DNA of 20,132 bases from a virus: IMG/VR virus record IMGVR_UViG_3300042468_000455, positions 1 to 20,132 of that record; one strand, written 5' to 3'. A program made the translations under genes and the position numbers. Shown here piece by piece: positions 5,906-13,781 of the stretch; positions within the stretch are counted from its first letter, which is position 1, and every line of letters begins with the position of its first letter. Below the pieces are notes generated by a model, which was given only the letters and a program-made list of their open reading frames with translations, did no database searches and was not told the DNA's origin.

Positions 5906-7530
5906 GAATTCCTGACGATCCCATCCAGAGAGATTATTTCTACAATGACTTGGTAGATAAGTGCTCCGTCAGCATTCAGGAGCGCACGGGTACTTATGAC
6001 TCGCTGCGCTCTTACTATCTCTTTGGTGCGGGATTGGATGCACCTCCTGCGTACTACAACAAGATTTACCCGCACATTGACCAACTCTCCTCCTTCCTCT
6101 ACTCAGCAGAAACCACACGCTTTACGATTTCGCTCGGCGCCTCGGTCAATAAGCACGAACAAACCAAGATTCCTTCGCTGACAGGCGCTTTGAATGACGA
6201 TTGGCTCAATAGCAACGCTGATCAGGTCTTTGCTCAAGCGCTGAACTGGGCGCTTTGCTACAACTCCACCTTCATTAAGCTCATTCAAAAGAATGGCTTG
6301 CACCCCTACATGGTTGATCCACGGTGCATTGGCGTGTATCGAGAAGATACACCGCACACGGATCGCCAAGAAGCGTTGATTCAGATTTACTACATCACAC
6401 GCTCTGAGTTATACGCCAGGCTTTACTCGCATCCGCAACGTGAGGCACTGCTTGCTCGCTTGCAAATGGGGCAAAGCCAAGAGAACCAAGTGCCTGATGG
6501 TATTCAGCGTTTGATTCTGTCGGCCACTGACCCAACGATGTACGGTAATGTGAATCTCAATATTGCTGGTATGCAGCAATACAAGGCTCGCGTTGCTGAA
6601 GACACGATCAAGATGACTGAGTTATGGGTCTGGAATGACATGACTGAGGACTATCAGTGCGTCACCATTGCTGACCCTAACGTCATCATCTATGACCGAG
6701 CTGGTGAAAGTATGTTTTTGAAGGGTGAATTACCCTTTATTCAACTTTGCCCAACCCCACAGTACGATTACTACTGGGGAATCTCTGAAGTTGCAAGGCT
6801 AGTTTTCTTGCAAGACATGCGCAATAAGCGGATGCAAGAGATTCTTGACCTCTTATCCAAGCAAGTCTCACCGCCTACGGCGCTTATTGGCTTTACAGGC
6901 TTGCTCGATGAGAAGAACTTTGCGCTTAACCGTGTTGGTGGCCTGCTTTCTACCGACATGCCTAATGCCAAAGTCGAGCAAATGGCGCCATCAATCCCGA
7001 ATGATCTCTTTAGAGAGATTGCAGAAATTGATCAAATGTTTGAAGAAGCCTCTGGCATTGTCAATGTGTTGCAGGGCAGGGGCGAATCAGGCGTTCGAAG
7101 TGCCGGTCACGCTTCGCAATTAGCGCGTTTGGGGTCTTCGAGGGCTAAAAAACGTGCATTGATTATTGAAGATGCTTTAGAAAAGATGGCAACGCTGTAC
7201 TTAAAGGCCATGCAAACCTATTCTGACCGCATTTACACCGATGACCAGGGTGATAAGTTCATTGCAAACCAGTTCACGAAGGACTTTGTAGTGAAAGTGG
7301 ATGCTCATTCCAACTCACCGATCTTTACGGAAGACTTAAGAAGCCTTGCATTTGCGCTTGCAGACCGTGGTGCGATCACCAAAGAGCGTTTGATTGACAT
7401 TTTGGAGCCTCCAATGAAGCAATTGCTCAAAGAAGACCTCCGAAAGATGGAACAAGCCCAGCAAGCAGCGCAAGAAATGCAAAAACAGCAGCAACCAACG
7501 CCTGAAGGCGCTGCACCCCCCGCTATGTAA
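5902..7530 (+). CDS. Portal protein
   Basis: 542 residues, within the normal portal size range. The portal is the dodecameric ring at the capsid vertex through which DNA enters and leaves. The call rests on position (after terL, before scaffold and capsid genes) and on portal-like features: an N-terminal helical region with YYLFGAGLDAPPAYYNKIYPH, FLYSAETTRF, a domain with LCYNSTFIKLIQKNG and MVDPRCIGVYRED, and a long helical segment near 340-410 (EEASGIVNVLQGRGESGVRS). The C-terminus is Gln/Ala/Pro-rich (QQAAQEMQKQQQPTPEGAA), a disordered tail often seen in portals. The start overlaps the zinc-ribbon stop. Confidence 0.88.
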   Translation: MRIPDDPIQRDYFYNDLVDKCSVSIQERTGTYDSLRSYYLFGAGLDAPPAYYNKIYPHIDQLSSFLYSAETTRFTISLGASVNKHEQTKIPSLTGALNDDWLNSNADQVFAQALNWALCYNSTFIKLIQKNGLHPYMVDPRCIGVYREDTPHTDRQEALIQIYYITRSELYARLYSHPQREALLARLQMGQSQENQVPDGIQRLILSATDPTMYGNVNLNIAGMQQYKARVAEDTIKMTELWVWNDMTEDYQCVTIADPNVIIYDRAGESMFLKGELPFIQLCPTPQYDYYWGISEVARLVFLQDMRNKRMQEILDLLSKQVSPPTALIGFTGLLDEKNFALNRVGGLLSTDMPNAKVEQMAPSIPNDLFREIAEIDQMFEEASGIVNVLQGRGESGVRSAGHASQLARLGSSRAKKRALIIEDALEKMATLYLKAMQTYSDRIYTDDQGDKFIANQFTKDFVVKVDAHSNSPIFTEDLRSLAFALADRGAITKERLIDILEPPMKQLLKEDLRKMEQAQQAAQEMQKQQQPTPEGAAPPAM

Positions 7531-7538
7531 AGGTTTTT

Positions 7539-7739
7539 ATGCTGACAAACGGTAATTCCAACATGAATGGCGGTTCTGGAGGCTCAAGTGGTGGCACTGA
7601 CCGCTATTCCTTCCAAAATGACCAGCCGAGAACAGGTAAATCGGAGCTAAAACAGATTTATCGCACCCCGCAACTCAATTATGGTCGTGCGACGATGAAT
7701 CGCACGGGTTATCAACGCGCAGGAGGTCGTTTCTCATGA
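7539..7739 (+). CDS. Gly/Ser/Asn-rich small protein, 66 aa
   Basis: AAAGG precedes ATG 7539. An in-frame ATG at 7563 is an alternative. The N-terminus is low-complexity (NMNGGSGGSSGGTDRYS) and the rest is polar and basic, ending RTGYQRAGGRFS. No domain is recognised and it is probably disordered. It lies between the portal and scaffold genes, where short head-assembly proteins often occur. Its stop overlaps the next small frame as ATGA. Confidence 0.6.
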   Translation: MLTNGNSNMNGGSGGSSGGTDRYSFQNDQPRTGKSELKQIYRTPQLNYGRATMNRTGYQRAGGRFS

Positions 7740-7783
7740 TGCAACGCAAAATGCTACGTTACGCACGGCCATCACGCCGTTAA
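7736..7783 (+). CDS. Possible 15-aa basic peptide
   Basis: A strong Shine-Dalgarno AGGAGG (7721-7726) lies nine bases before ATGATG at 7736, which overlaps the upstream stop. The frame encodes MMQRKMLRYARPSRR and then stops. Six of fifteen residues are Arg or Lys. Such a site suggests real initiation, but the product is tiny. It may instead be the start of a damaged gene: another frame across 7750-7836 reads protein-like sequence interrupted by one TGA. Confidence 0.35.
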   Translation: MMQRKMLRYARPSRR

Positions 7784-7836
7784 TCGCTTGACAGACGGTC
7801 GGTAAGGAAGTACAAACCGCCCTGAAAGGACTCAAT

Positions 7837-8313
7837 ATGGCTGTTAGCGCAGAAGAATTGATGAAGTTGATTCGCGGCGGTGCCAAAAACGGCAAATCTT
7901 CGATGGAAATCGAGGTTGAAGAGGAAGGCACTGAAGGCGAAGAAGGTGAAGAAAAGAAACCGGCACTGTCTGGCGCTTCGTCACCTCCCATGTCTTCCCC
8001 TATGTCTACGCCGGAACCCAAAAAGGGTGAGGAAATGCAAGGCCGCATTGATGTGCAGCTTGGTATGGGCATGTTGATGGGTGCCATGCAGAAGTTTCCT
8101 GATGGCTCGCCTGAGCAAAAAGCGCTGAAAGATGCCATAGGAAAGATTGGATCGGCCTTTGGTGAGATGGATTACAAAGCCAAAGAGTTAGTACCTTCTG
8201 AAATCATGCAAATGATTCAGACTCTGCCTCAAGCTGGTGGCGCGTCTGCCGAGATGCGAGCAATGGCTGCGGCACCAACCCCTGGGACTCAAAACCCACC
8301 CTTACCTATCTAG
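7837..8313 (+). CDS. Acidic head-region protein, 158 aa
   Basis: AAAGGA is six bases before ATG 7837. The N-terminal helix (VSAEELMKLIRGG) is followed by a very acidic stretch near 23-40 (EIEVEEEGTEGEEGEE), a Pro/Ser linker, a Met/Gly-rich helical region (VQLGMGMLMGAMQKFPDG) and an Ala/Pro-rich tail. The composition suggests partial disorder and possible binding to basic partners during head assembly. No family is recognised. It could be a scaffold partner or an internal protein. Confidence 0.65.
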   Translation: MAVSAEELMKLIRGGAKNGKSSMEIEVEEEGTEGEEGEEKKPALSGASSPPMSSPMSTPEPKKGEEMQGRIDVQLGMGMLMGAMQKFPDGSPEQKALKDAIGKIGSAFGEMDYKAKELVPSEIMQMIQTLPQAGGASAEMRAMAAAPTPGTQNPPLPI

Positions 8314-8322
8314 GAGATAGTG

Positions 8323-8502
8323 ATGGAATTGTTCAAACCCCGCGCTGGAACGATTCGTCGCCCGACGGATAACCAGCAAAAAAATGGTCAGATTTACAAC
8401 CCACCTCGGTATGAGCCGTTTGGTGGCTTGAGTGGAGCGAATAAGGTTACTAAAAACCAGATGACGCTTTCCAAACCCGGTGACACCAAGCGTGTCATTT
8501 AA
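8323..8502 (+). CDS. Hypothetical 59-aa basic protein
   Basis: ATG 8323 lies six bases after AGGAG; a GTG directly before it is the alternative start. The protein is basic and Pro/Asn-rich (FKPRAGTIRRPTDNQQKNGQ, then YNPPRYEPFGG) and ends TLSKPGDTKRVI. No membrane segment or domain is visible, and much of it is probably extended. It lies between the acidic protein and the scaffold candidate in the head gene series, so a minor head role is plausible. Confidence 0.6.
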   Translation: MELFKPRAGTIRRPTDNQQKNGQIYNPPRYEPFGGLSGANKVTKNQMTLSKPGDTKRVI

Positions 8503-8530
8503 CTAATTGTTTTGAACGGCTGAAAAAACA

Positions 8531-9073
8531 ATGTCGCTAGAAAACCTTACCCCAGACGCCCGTGATGAGCTTGCTGCCTTGGCGAAAGCCTTGGCTGAGA
8601 ATCCGAAAACCCGAAAGGAGTTTCTGAAGCTGACAAAGCAAGCGCATCCCGACCTTCCAGTTCCTGAACTTGAGATTGAAGAGCGAACCAACCAGGCTAT
8701 TTCTGCACAGCAGCAAAAGATTGCCGAGTTGGAAGCGCGATTGAAAGAAAAGGACGCTCGAACCGAGTTAGAAAAGCGTAGAAATACGTTGAAGGAGAAA
8801 CGTCTTGCTGAATCGGATGATGATGTCAAAGCCATCGAGAAATTGATGATTGAAAAGGGCATTAGCAATCACGAATCGGCTGCTGAGTATTACAACTGGA
8901 TGCGCCAGGCTGATAAGCCCACCCCTGCATTCAGTAATTCGCCAATTACTTCAAAGGTCAATGACTTTCAGAAGTACTTGAAGAATCCTGCAGCAGCGGC
9001 CAGGGAAGCAGCGGCGAGTGCACTCAACGAGCTAAGACAGGGAAACCAGTCTCGCCCGATTGGACTTCGTTAA
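8531..9073 (+). CDS. Scaffolding protein candidate
   Basis: 180 residues directly upstream of the major capsid gene. Residues 1-38 form charged helices. Residues 50-93 form a Glu/Lys/Arg-rich coiled coil (QQKIAELEARLKEKDARTEL). The C-terminus has an Ala-rich helix (AAAAREAAASALNELRQ) and a basic tail ending RPIGLR. Elongated, highly charged helical proteins with a basic C-terminus next to the capsid gene are typical of phage scaffolds, which guide prohead assembly and then leave. The ribosome site is weak, so its translation may depend on upstream genes. The assignment is inference from composition and position. Confidence 0.7.
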   Translation: MSLENLTPDARDELAALAKALAENPKTRKEFLKLTKQAHPDLPVPELEIEERTNQAISAQQQKIAELEARLKEKDARTELEKRRNTLKEKRLAESDDDVKAIEKLMIEKGISNHESAAEYYNWMRQADKPTPAFSNSPITSKVNDFQKYLKNPAAAAREAAASALNELRQGNQSRPIGLR

Positions 9074-9102
9074 TTAGGTCTGTTTCTTAAAAGGAACCTA
9101 TC

Positions 9103-10104
9103 ATGCCTATTGGTGGCGGTATTATCCCGACAGCAGGCACCAGTCAGTACAATGAACTGACCTACGTTACCCGTAGGGCTTTCATCCCGAAACTGGTTGT
9201 CCAGCTTTATAACTCAACTCCCCTGCTTGCCGCATTGCTTGCAAACTCGCAGACTGCCTCTGGCGGTGTGTCGTCTGTAACCGTGCCCGTTCAGGGTTCC
9301 CAGTTTGTCAACGCACAATGGTCGGACTACAGCGGTTCGTTTGCACAGCCTAGCGTCATGCAGGGTGCTTACAACGCTGAATTCAACCTTAAGTTGATGA
9401 TCGCTCCAGTTCCTTTCCTCGGTATGGAAGGTGCTGTACAGCAAGACTACGCTGTGATTCCTTTGATTGAGGCTCGCATGAACGATGCGACCAACGTCAT
9501 GATGGATGCCATGGCAACAGCGCTGTACAACAACACCAGCAACGCACAGCAATTCACTGGATTGCCCATTGCTGTTGATTCGGCAGGCACCTATGGTGGA
9601 CTTAGCCGTTCGACATACACATGGTGGGGTTCCAAAGAGTATGCCGCAGGTAGCGTTAACCCAACGCGTCAAAACATCCTCCAGTACATCTCTGGAACGG
9701 TGAAAAACGGTGCTGAGGTGCCTTCCTTTGGTGTTTGCGGCTTTGGCACTTGGACATTGTTGGCACAAGACTTTGTAGGCCAAGAAACCTACATGATCAC
9801 CCCTGGCAGCAACTTTGCTAGCGGTGAAGAAGGCCCAACGTCCGGTTTCCGTGCGCTCATGGTTGCAGGTGTCCCGATTTATCCTGATCCCTATTGCCCA
9901 GAAGGCACTTTGTACTTGCTGAACTCAAACTATCTCAGCATGTACATCCACGATCAGGCTGAGTTTGCGTTTACCGGCTTTGAGTCCACGCTGCCTAACT
10001 GGCAGATTGGTTATGTTGGCGCAGTGTTGACCATTGCTGAAATGGTGAGCACCAAGCCCAAGAGCATGACCAAAGTGACCGGCCTTAACTCACTCACGCT
10101 GTAA
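9103..10104 (+). CDS. Major capsid protein
   Basis: 333 residues with AAGGA before ATG 9103. Size, position after the scaffold candidate, and sequence character fit a HK97-fold shell protein: an N-terminal arm (GGGIIPTAGTSQYNELTY), a long helix region with ALIARMN-like pattern (PLIEARMNDATNVMMDAMAT), beta-rich segments (SSVTVPVQGSQFVNAQW), and the C-terminal VAGVPIYPDPYC and LLNSNYLSMYIHD strands typical of phage capsid proteins. There is no fused protease. The shell is expected to be assembled from many copies. No cleavage site is obvious. Confidence 0.88.
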   Translation: MPIGGGIIPTAGTSQYNELTYVTRRAFIPKLVVQLYNSTPLLAALLANSQTASGGVSSVTVPVQGSQFVNAQWSDYSGSFAQPSVMQGAYNAEFNLKLMIAPVPFLGMEGAVQQDYAVIPLIEARMNDATNVMMDAMATALYNNTSNAQQFTGLPIAVDSAGTYGGLSRSTYTWWGSKEYAAGSVNPTRQNILQYISGTVKNGAEVPSFGVCGFGTWTLLAQDFVGQETYMITPGSNFASGEEGPTSGFRALMVAGVPIYPDPYCPEGTLYLLNSNYLSMYIHDQAEFAFTGFESTLPNWQIGYVGAVLTIAEMVSTKPKSMTKVTGLNSLTL

Positions 10105-10114
10105 GGAGTCGATC

Positions 10115-10438
10115 ATGGCATTGGCACTTAATAAAATCATCGTTAGTGGCTTAAGCAGTGATGCTGACGGCGCTTATTTTGACTATGGTACTCAGGCAGT
10201 TGCAGCAGGTACCGATGTCACCATTCCAGCAGGTCTGTATTTGCTCTATCCAGTTGCAAACCTATCGGTGCAAGCCTATAACGGCACATCGTGGGCGACG
10301 CTGATTGCAGCCAATACAGGAGCAACCATCGTTTCTGATGGTCAAAACCTGAAATGGGTTAGCGCATCAGGCACCGTAACCGCTCTGTACCTCACGGTTA
10401 ACGGCGGTCAGGCTGCTTCTGGCACCTACAACTCGTAA
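10115..10438 (+). CDS. Small beta-rich protein, decoration candidate
   Basis: 107 residues with AAGGAG before ATG 10115, only ten bases after the capsid stop. The sequence alternates small and hydrophobic residues throughout (DVTIPAGLYLLYPVANLSVQ, then GTVTALYLTVNGG) and predicts an all-beta domain with no Cys and few basic residues. Small beta proteins immediately after the capsid gene often decorate or stabilise the shell. No specific family is recognised. Confidence 0.65.
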   Translation: MALALNKIIVSGLSSDADGAYFDYGTQAVAAGTDVTIPAGLYLLYPVANLSVQAYNGTSWATLIAANTGATIVSDGQNLKWVSASGTVTALYLTVNGGQAASGTYNS

Positions 10439-10450
10439 TTGGAGTAAAGC

Positions 10451-10870
10451 ATGGATGCAAACAAAGTCGGTAGTCTATTGCCGCAGCAGTTTGGAGGCAT
10501 CCTGCTTGGGAAGTTGATCGGCGCGAATATGAATTCCACCGCCGATCAACAAATCACCATGTTTAGCAACCCGTCGAAGTTTATTCTTCGGCGCATCGTG
10601 GTGACGAATGCTTCAATCTCTTTGACCACGGCTGCTGGCGGCGTTTATACCGCTGCTAGCAAAGGTGGTACAGCGGTTGTTGCAGCGGCCCAGGCTTACT
10701 CCTCGCTTACAACGTCAGCGCTTTTCCTTGATCTCACGCTTAGTACGACAAGCAGTGCAAGTACTACGGTGAAATCAAGCATACCCAACTTATACTTATC
10801 GCTCACCACCGCTCAAGGTGCTGCAGCAACAGCGGATGTATATGTTTACGGGGACATTTTAGAAGCATGA
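10451..10870 (+). CDS. Small Ala/Thr/Ser-rich head protein, second decoration candidate
   Basis: 139 residues with GGAG six bases before ATG 10451. After an N-terminal GGILLGKLIGANMNSTADQQ the protein is beta-rich and full of Ala, Thr and Ser (ALFLDLTLSTTSSASTT), ending with ATADVYVYGDILEA. Composition resembles the previous gene although the sequences are not obviously homologous. Its stop overlaps the next start as ATGA. A role in the head surface or head completion is inferred from order. Confidence 0.6.
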   Translation: MDANKVGSLLPQQFGGILLGKLIGANMNSTADQQITMFSNPSKFILRRIVVTNASISLTTAAGGVYTAASKGGTAVVAAAQAYSSLTTSALFLDLTLSTTSSASTTVKSSIPNLYLSLTTAQGAAATADVYVYGDILEA

Positions 10871-11211
10871 TCTTTGTTACAAACAAAGGCTCTCAGCCAC
10901 TGGTCGCCAAGTACGTCGATCAGTGGTTTGAGTTTCCGCCAGGCAAAAGCGTACAAATCGAACCTCATGTTGCGCGGCATATCTTTGGGTATGGCGACGA
11001 CAATAAGTATCAATACTTGGTGCGTTTAGGTTGGATGAAGATGAACACCGACCACGATAAAGCGATGGCTCGCCTTGCTGAGTTCACCTTTACGGACGCT
11101 CCAGTAAAACCCGACCAACAATCAGCCGTGTTGGTGGAACGAGTAGCCCCTCCCGCTCCGCGTGGGCGAGCTGGGGTCAAAGTCCAGCCCCAGACAAGCG
11201 ATGAGGCATAA
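10867..11211 (+). CDS. Conserved small head/connector-region protein, 114 aa
   Basis: The N-terminal 60 residues carry DQWFEFPPGKSVQIEPHVAR and HIFGYGDDNKYQYLVRLGW, a pattern I associate with uncharacterised proteins encoded between capsid and adaptor genes in podovirus-like phages. The C-terminus is Pro/Ala-rich and basic (APPAPRGRAGVKVQPQ), probably flexible. It overlaps the upstream gene by four bases, and the adaptor ATG begins immediately after its stop. Confidence 0.65.
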   Translation: MIFVTNKGSQPLVAKYVDQWFEFPPGKSVQIEPHVARHIFGYGDDNKYQYLVRLGWMKMNTDHDKAMARLAEFTFTDAPVKPDQQSAVLVERVAPPAPRGRAGVKVQPQTSDEA

Positions 11212-11853
11212 ATGGCAACCTACTCAGGGTATATCGCAGAAGTTAGAAGACTGCTGCATGATGCTGCTGGCAACTTCTGGACAGATACCGAGCTAACCGA
11301 CTACATCAATGGTGCTCGGCATCGAGTTGTCCGTGACACCGGTTGTCTGCGCAATATCCTGACGGGTGCTACCACCACTTCGGTTGAAACACTCAACATC
11401 TCGACACTGACACTGCCCTCATGGGCAGAGCAGATTCTCGACATCCTCAATATCAACCTGTACTGGGGTAATACGCGCATACCACTGCGATACATGTCAT
11501 GGACACAGTTCAACGCTGAGTTGCGGTTTTGGCAGAACTACACAGGTAGGCCTATAGCTTTTACACGTTACGGGCAGAATGAAATTTACTTTGGCCCAGT
11601 ACCTGATCAAGTCTATGTCATCGAGGTTGATACCATCCTTTTGCCTGTGCCGCTGACATCGGATTCGCAGACTGAGGTGATCTTAGAGCCTTACACCTCG
11701 CCTGTAGCGTTTTATGCGGCTTACAAAGCCAAATACAAAGAGCAATCTTACGGTGAAGCAGAAATCTTCAATGCCGAGTACAAGAAACAGTTGCTGGCAG
11801 CGATTAATTCGAGCTTCACGCGTCGCTTACCAACGCCTTACTCGGTTCAATAA
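11212..11853 (+). CDS. Head-tail adaptor protein
   Basis: 213 residues starting directly after the previous stop (TAAATG), with GAGG five bases upstream. The N-terminus YIAEVRRLLHDAAGNFWTDT, then ELTDYINGARHRVVRDTG, matches the helical opening of P22 gp4/SU10-type phage adaptor proteins: an amphipathic helix, a FWTD-type turn and a helix with INGA-R. The C-terminal part includes EVILEPYTSPVAFYAAYKAK and a helical end. Adaptors form a ring under the portal and connect it to the tail nozzle, which agrees with the next gene. Confidence 0.8.
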   Translation: MATYSGYIAEVRRLLHDAAGNFWTDTELTDYINGARHRVVRDTGCLRNILTGATTTSVETLNISTLTLPSWAEQILDILNINLYWGNTRIPLRYMSWTQFNAELRFWQNYTGRPIAFTRYGQNEIYFGPVPDQVYVIEVDTILLPVPLTSDSQTEVILEPYTSPVAFYAAYKAKYKEQSYGEAEIFNAEYKKQLLAAINSSFTRRLPTPYSVQ

Positions 11854-11855
11854 TC

Positions 11856-13781
11856 ATGGCCGCAGTTGAGCAAAAGAAGTCCTACCACGTTACCAAGGAT
11901 TTCAAAGGGCTTAACACCAAAGCCAATCGCACGGCTATTCAGGAAAATGAGTTTGCCTGGATAGAGAATGTGATGCCTATTGGGTACTCGAACCTGAAGG
12001 TCATACCTAAAGAAAAGCGCGTTACTTACAGCAGTACAAATTTCAGTTGGGGCGGCACGGTGCATTACATGGCACCAGCCAATATTGGCGGTGTCGCTTA
12101 CATGTTTGCGTTCTTCACCAATGGAGGTGCGCAGTATGTCAGCTTGGAAACCCCTACCGCACCGATCACTCTGGCTGCATCGGGAACCTTCAGCGGTACA
12201 AGAACACAGATCAGTCAATGGAAGAATGAGCGAGTGCTCATCATTGACACAACTTATGGATACGCTACGTTCGACGGGACGAATCTCGTTCGGGTCGGTT
12301 CGGTCGGCACCGTTACGATCACGGCAGCGGGTTCAGGATACACATCAGCACCCATCGTAACTTTCTCTGCGCCTAATCAAACAGGCGGCATACAAGCGAC
12401 GGCTACAGCAACGGTTACTGCTAACGCAGTGACGGCTATTACCATTGGTGAACATGGAACGGGTTACACCTCGGCTCCTACGGTCTACATTGGCACATCA
12501 GGCGCGGTAGCTTGGGCGTCAACCACGGCATACCAGGCTGGAAGGTTGCTTTCTTCGGGTGGCAATTACTATTACGTCACAGTCGGTGGCACGACGTCGA
12601 GCACAGCACCAAGTCATACAAGCGGCTCTGCTGCCAATGGCACTTGTACACTACTTTATGTAGCCGATCCTAATGGCGCTGGTAGCAGTGCAACCGCTAC
12701 GGCTGATGCAATCAACCAGCCTGGCACTTGCATACAGTCTTTTTCTGGTCGCGTATGGATTGCTGATGGTAGAACCATTTACTATACAGCGGCAGATAGC
12801 TATAACGACTTTACAAGCATTTCTGCTGGCAACATTACGTTGGTTGATGGCACTCTGTACGGTGACATCACGCAGATCATCGCCGCTAACAACTTCCTTT
12901 ATATCTTTGGCGAATCGTCAATCAACGTCTTTTCTGATGTTCGCGTCAATACGCTTGGCGAAACGCTCTTTACCAATACCAATATCAGCGCTTCCATTGG
13001 TACAGAGCTGTTCTTAGGCGTTTTTGCATACTTTCGTAGCATCCTATTCATCAATCGGTACGGGGTGTACGCCTTGGTTGGCGCTACAACGACCAAGATT
13101 AGCGATGCACTTGACGGCATCTTCCCTAATATTGACTTTAGTTCGGCCGTAACGGGTTGCCAGACACTGATCTACAACATTCTAGTGTCTGCATGGAATG
13201 TCAGATACAACGACAACGGCACTTACCGGCGTGTGCAACTGGTCTTTTTTGATCGCAAGTGGTTTATTAGCTATCAAGGCAACCTCACGCACATCAACTC
13301 GTCACCAGTCAATGGTTTGATCAATGCTTATGGTGTTGAATCAGGCGGTGCGTTCTTCAGAATGTACGAAGACCAGACGGCAAACATTTCAACAGAGGTT
13401 GTCACAGCGCTTTGGGACTTAAAAGACCCAATTAGAGACAAGCAAGCGCTTAAACTCGGTGTTGAAGCAACATTTCCTGTTACGGTTGCTGGTTCATTGA
13501 ATATTTCGATTGATAGTGAGTCTCGCGCATCAACATCCATTGCGCTTGGCAATGCAGTTGCGTGGCAAAACAATTCGTTTAGTAACATTGCATGGACAAA
13601 CAATGCTGGAAGCACCTTGCAATGGATTTCGTCTGGTTACCAGTTGACCGAAGGGTACAAACTGCTCAAGTACGATGCCCAAATGTATGGCAAATACCTT
13701 GGCATGACGGTAACATCCACGGCACCAGCATTTACCTTCAACGGCTTCCAGCTTGAACATGAACTAAGAGCGAGGTTCTGA
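11856..13781 (+). CDS. Tail nozzle / packaged-DNA stabilisation protein with inserted modules
   Basis: 641 residues. The N-terminus (KDFKGLNTKANRTAIQENEF, then WIENVMPIG) resembles P22 gp10-type stabilisation and T7-type nozzle proteins that close the connector after packaging. The core is beta-rich with propeller-like strands (SGRVWIADGRTIYYTAADSY, then LYIFGESSINVFSD, then FINRYGVYALVG). Residues about 150-285 look inserted: two copies of a GSGYTSAP-type unit (159-166 and 201-208) and a module with AYQAGRLLSSGGNYYYVTVG (225-244), reminiscent of carbohydrate-binding folds in phage fibres. The start lacks a clear Shine-Dalgarno and may rely on coupling to the adaptor gene two bases upstream. 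Confidence 0.78.
   Translation: MAAVEQKKSYHVTKDFKGLNTKANRTAIQENEFAWIENVMPIGYSNLKVIPKEKRVTYSSTNFSWGGTVHYMAPANIGGVAYMFAFFTNGGAQYVSLETPTAPITLAASGTFSGTRTQISQWKNERVLIIDTTYGYATFDGTNLVRVGSVGTVTITAAGSGYTSAPIVTFSAPNQTGGIQATATATVTANAVTAITIGEHGTGYTSAPTVYIGTSGAVAWASTTAYQAGRLLSSGGNYYYVTVGGTTSSTAPSHTSGSAANGTCTLLYVADPNGAGSSATATADAINQPGTCIQSFSGRVWIADGRTIYYTAADSYNDFTSISAGNITLVDGTLYGDITQIIAANNFLYIFGESSINVFSDVRVNTLGETLFTNTNISASIGTELFLGVFAYFRSILFINRYGVYALVGATTTKISDALDGIFPNIDFSSAVTGCQTLIYNILVSAWNVRYNDNGTYRRVQLVFFDRKWFISYQGNLTHINSSPVNGLINAYGVESGGAFFRMYEDQTANISTEVVTALWDLKDPIRDKQALKLGVEATFPVTVAGSLNISIDSESRASTSIALGNAVAWQNNSFSNIAWTNNAGSTLQWISSGYQLTEGYKLLKYDAQMYGKYLGMTVTSTAPAFTFNGFQLEHELRARF

Noticed and set aside
7734-8138. 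Leftward frame of 134 codons over the scaffold-region genes
   Set aside because: It is antisense to the acidic 158-aa gene, and its Ser/Pro-rich composition mirrors that gene's codon bias.
8503-8868. Leftward frame of 121 codons over the scaffold candidate
   Set aside because: Ser/Phe/Ala-rich antisense of a coiled-coil gene with no start signal, in a region transcribed rightward.
9214-9783. Long leftward open frame (189 codons) across the capsid gene
   Set aside because: It lies wholly antisense to a well-supported capsid gene, has no ribosome site and reads His/Cys-rich noise.
12899-13120. Leftward 73-codon frame inside the nozzle gene
   Set aside because: Antisense to a conserved structural gene, without start context.
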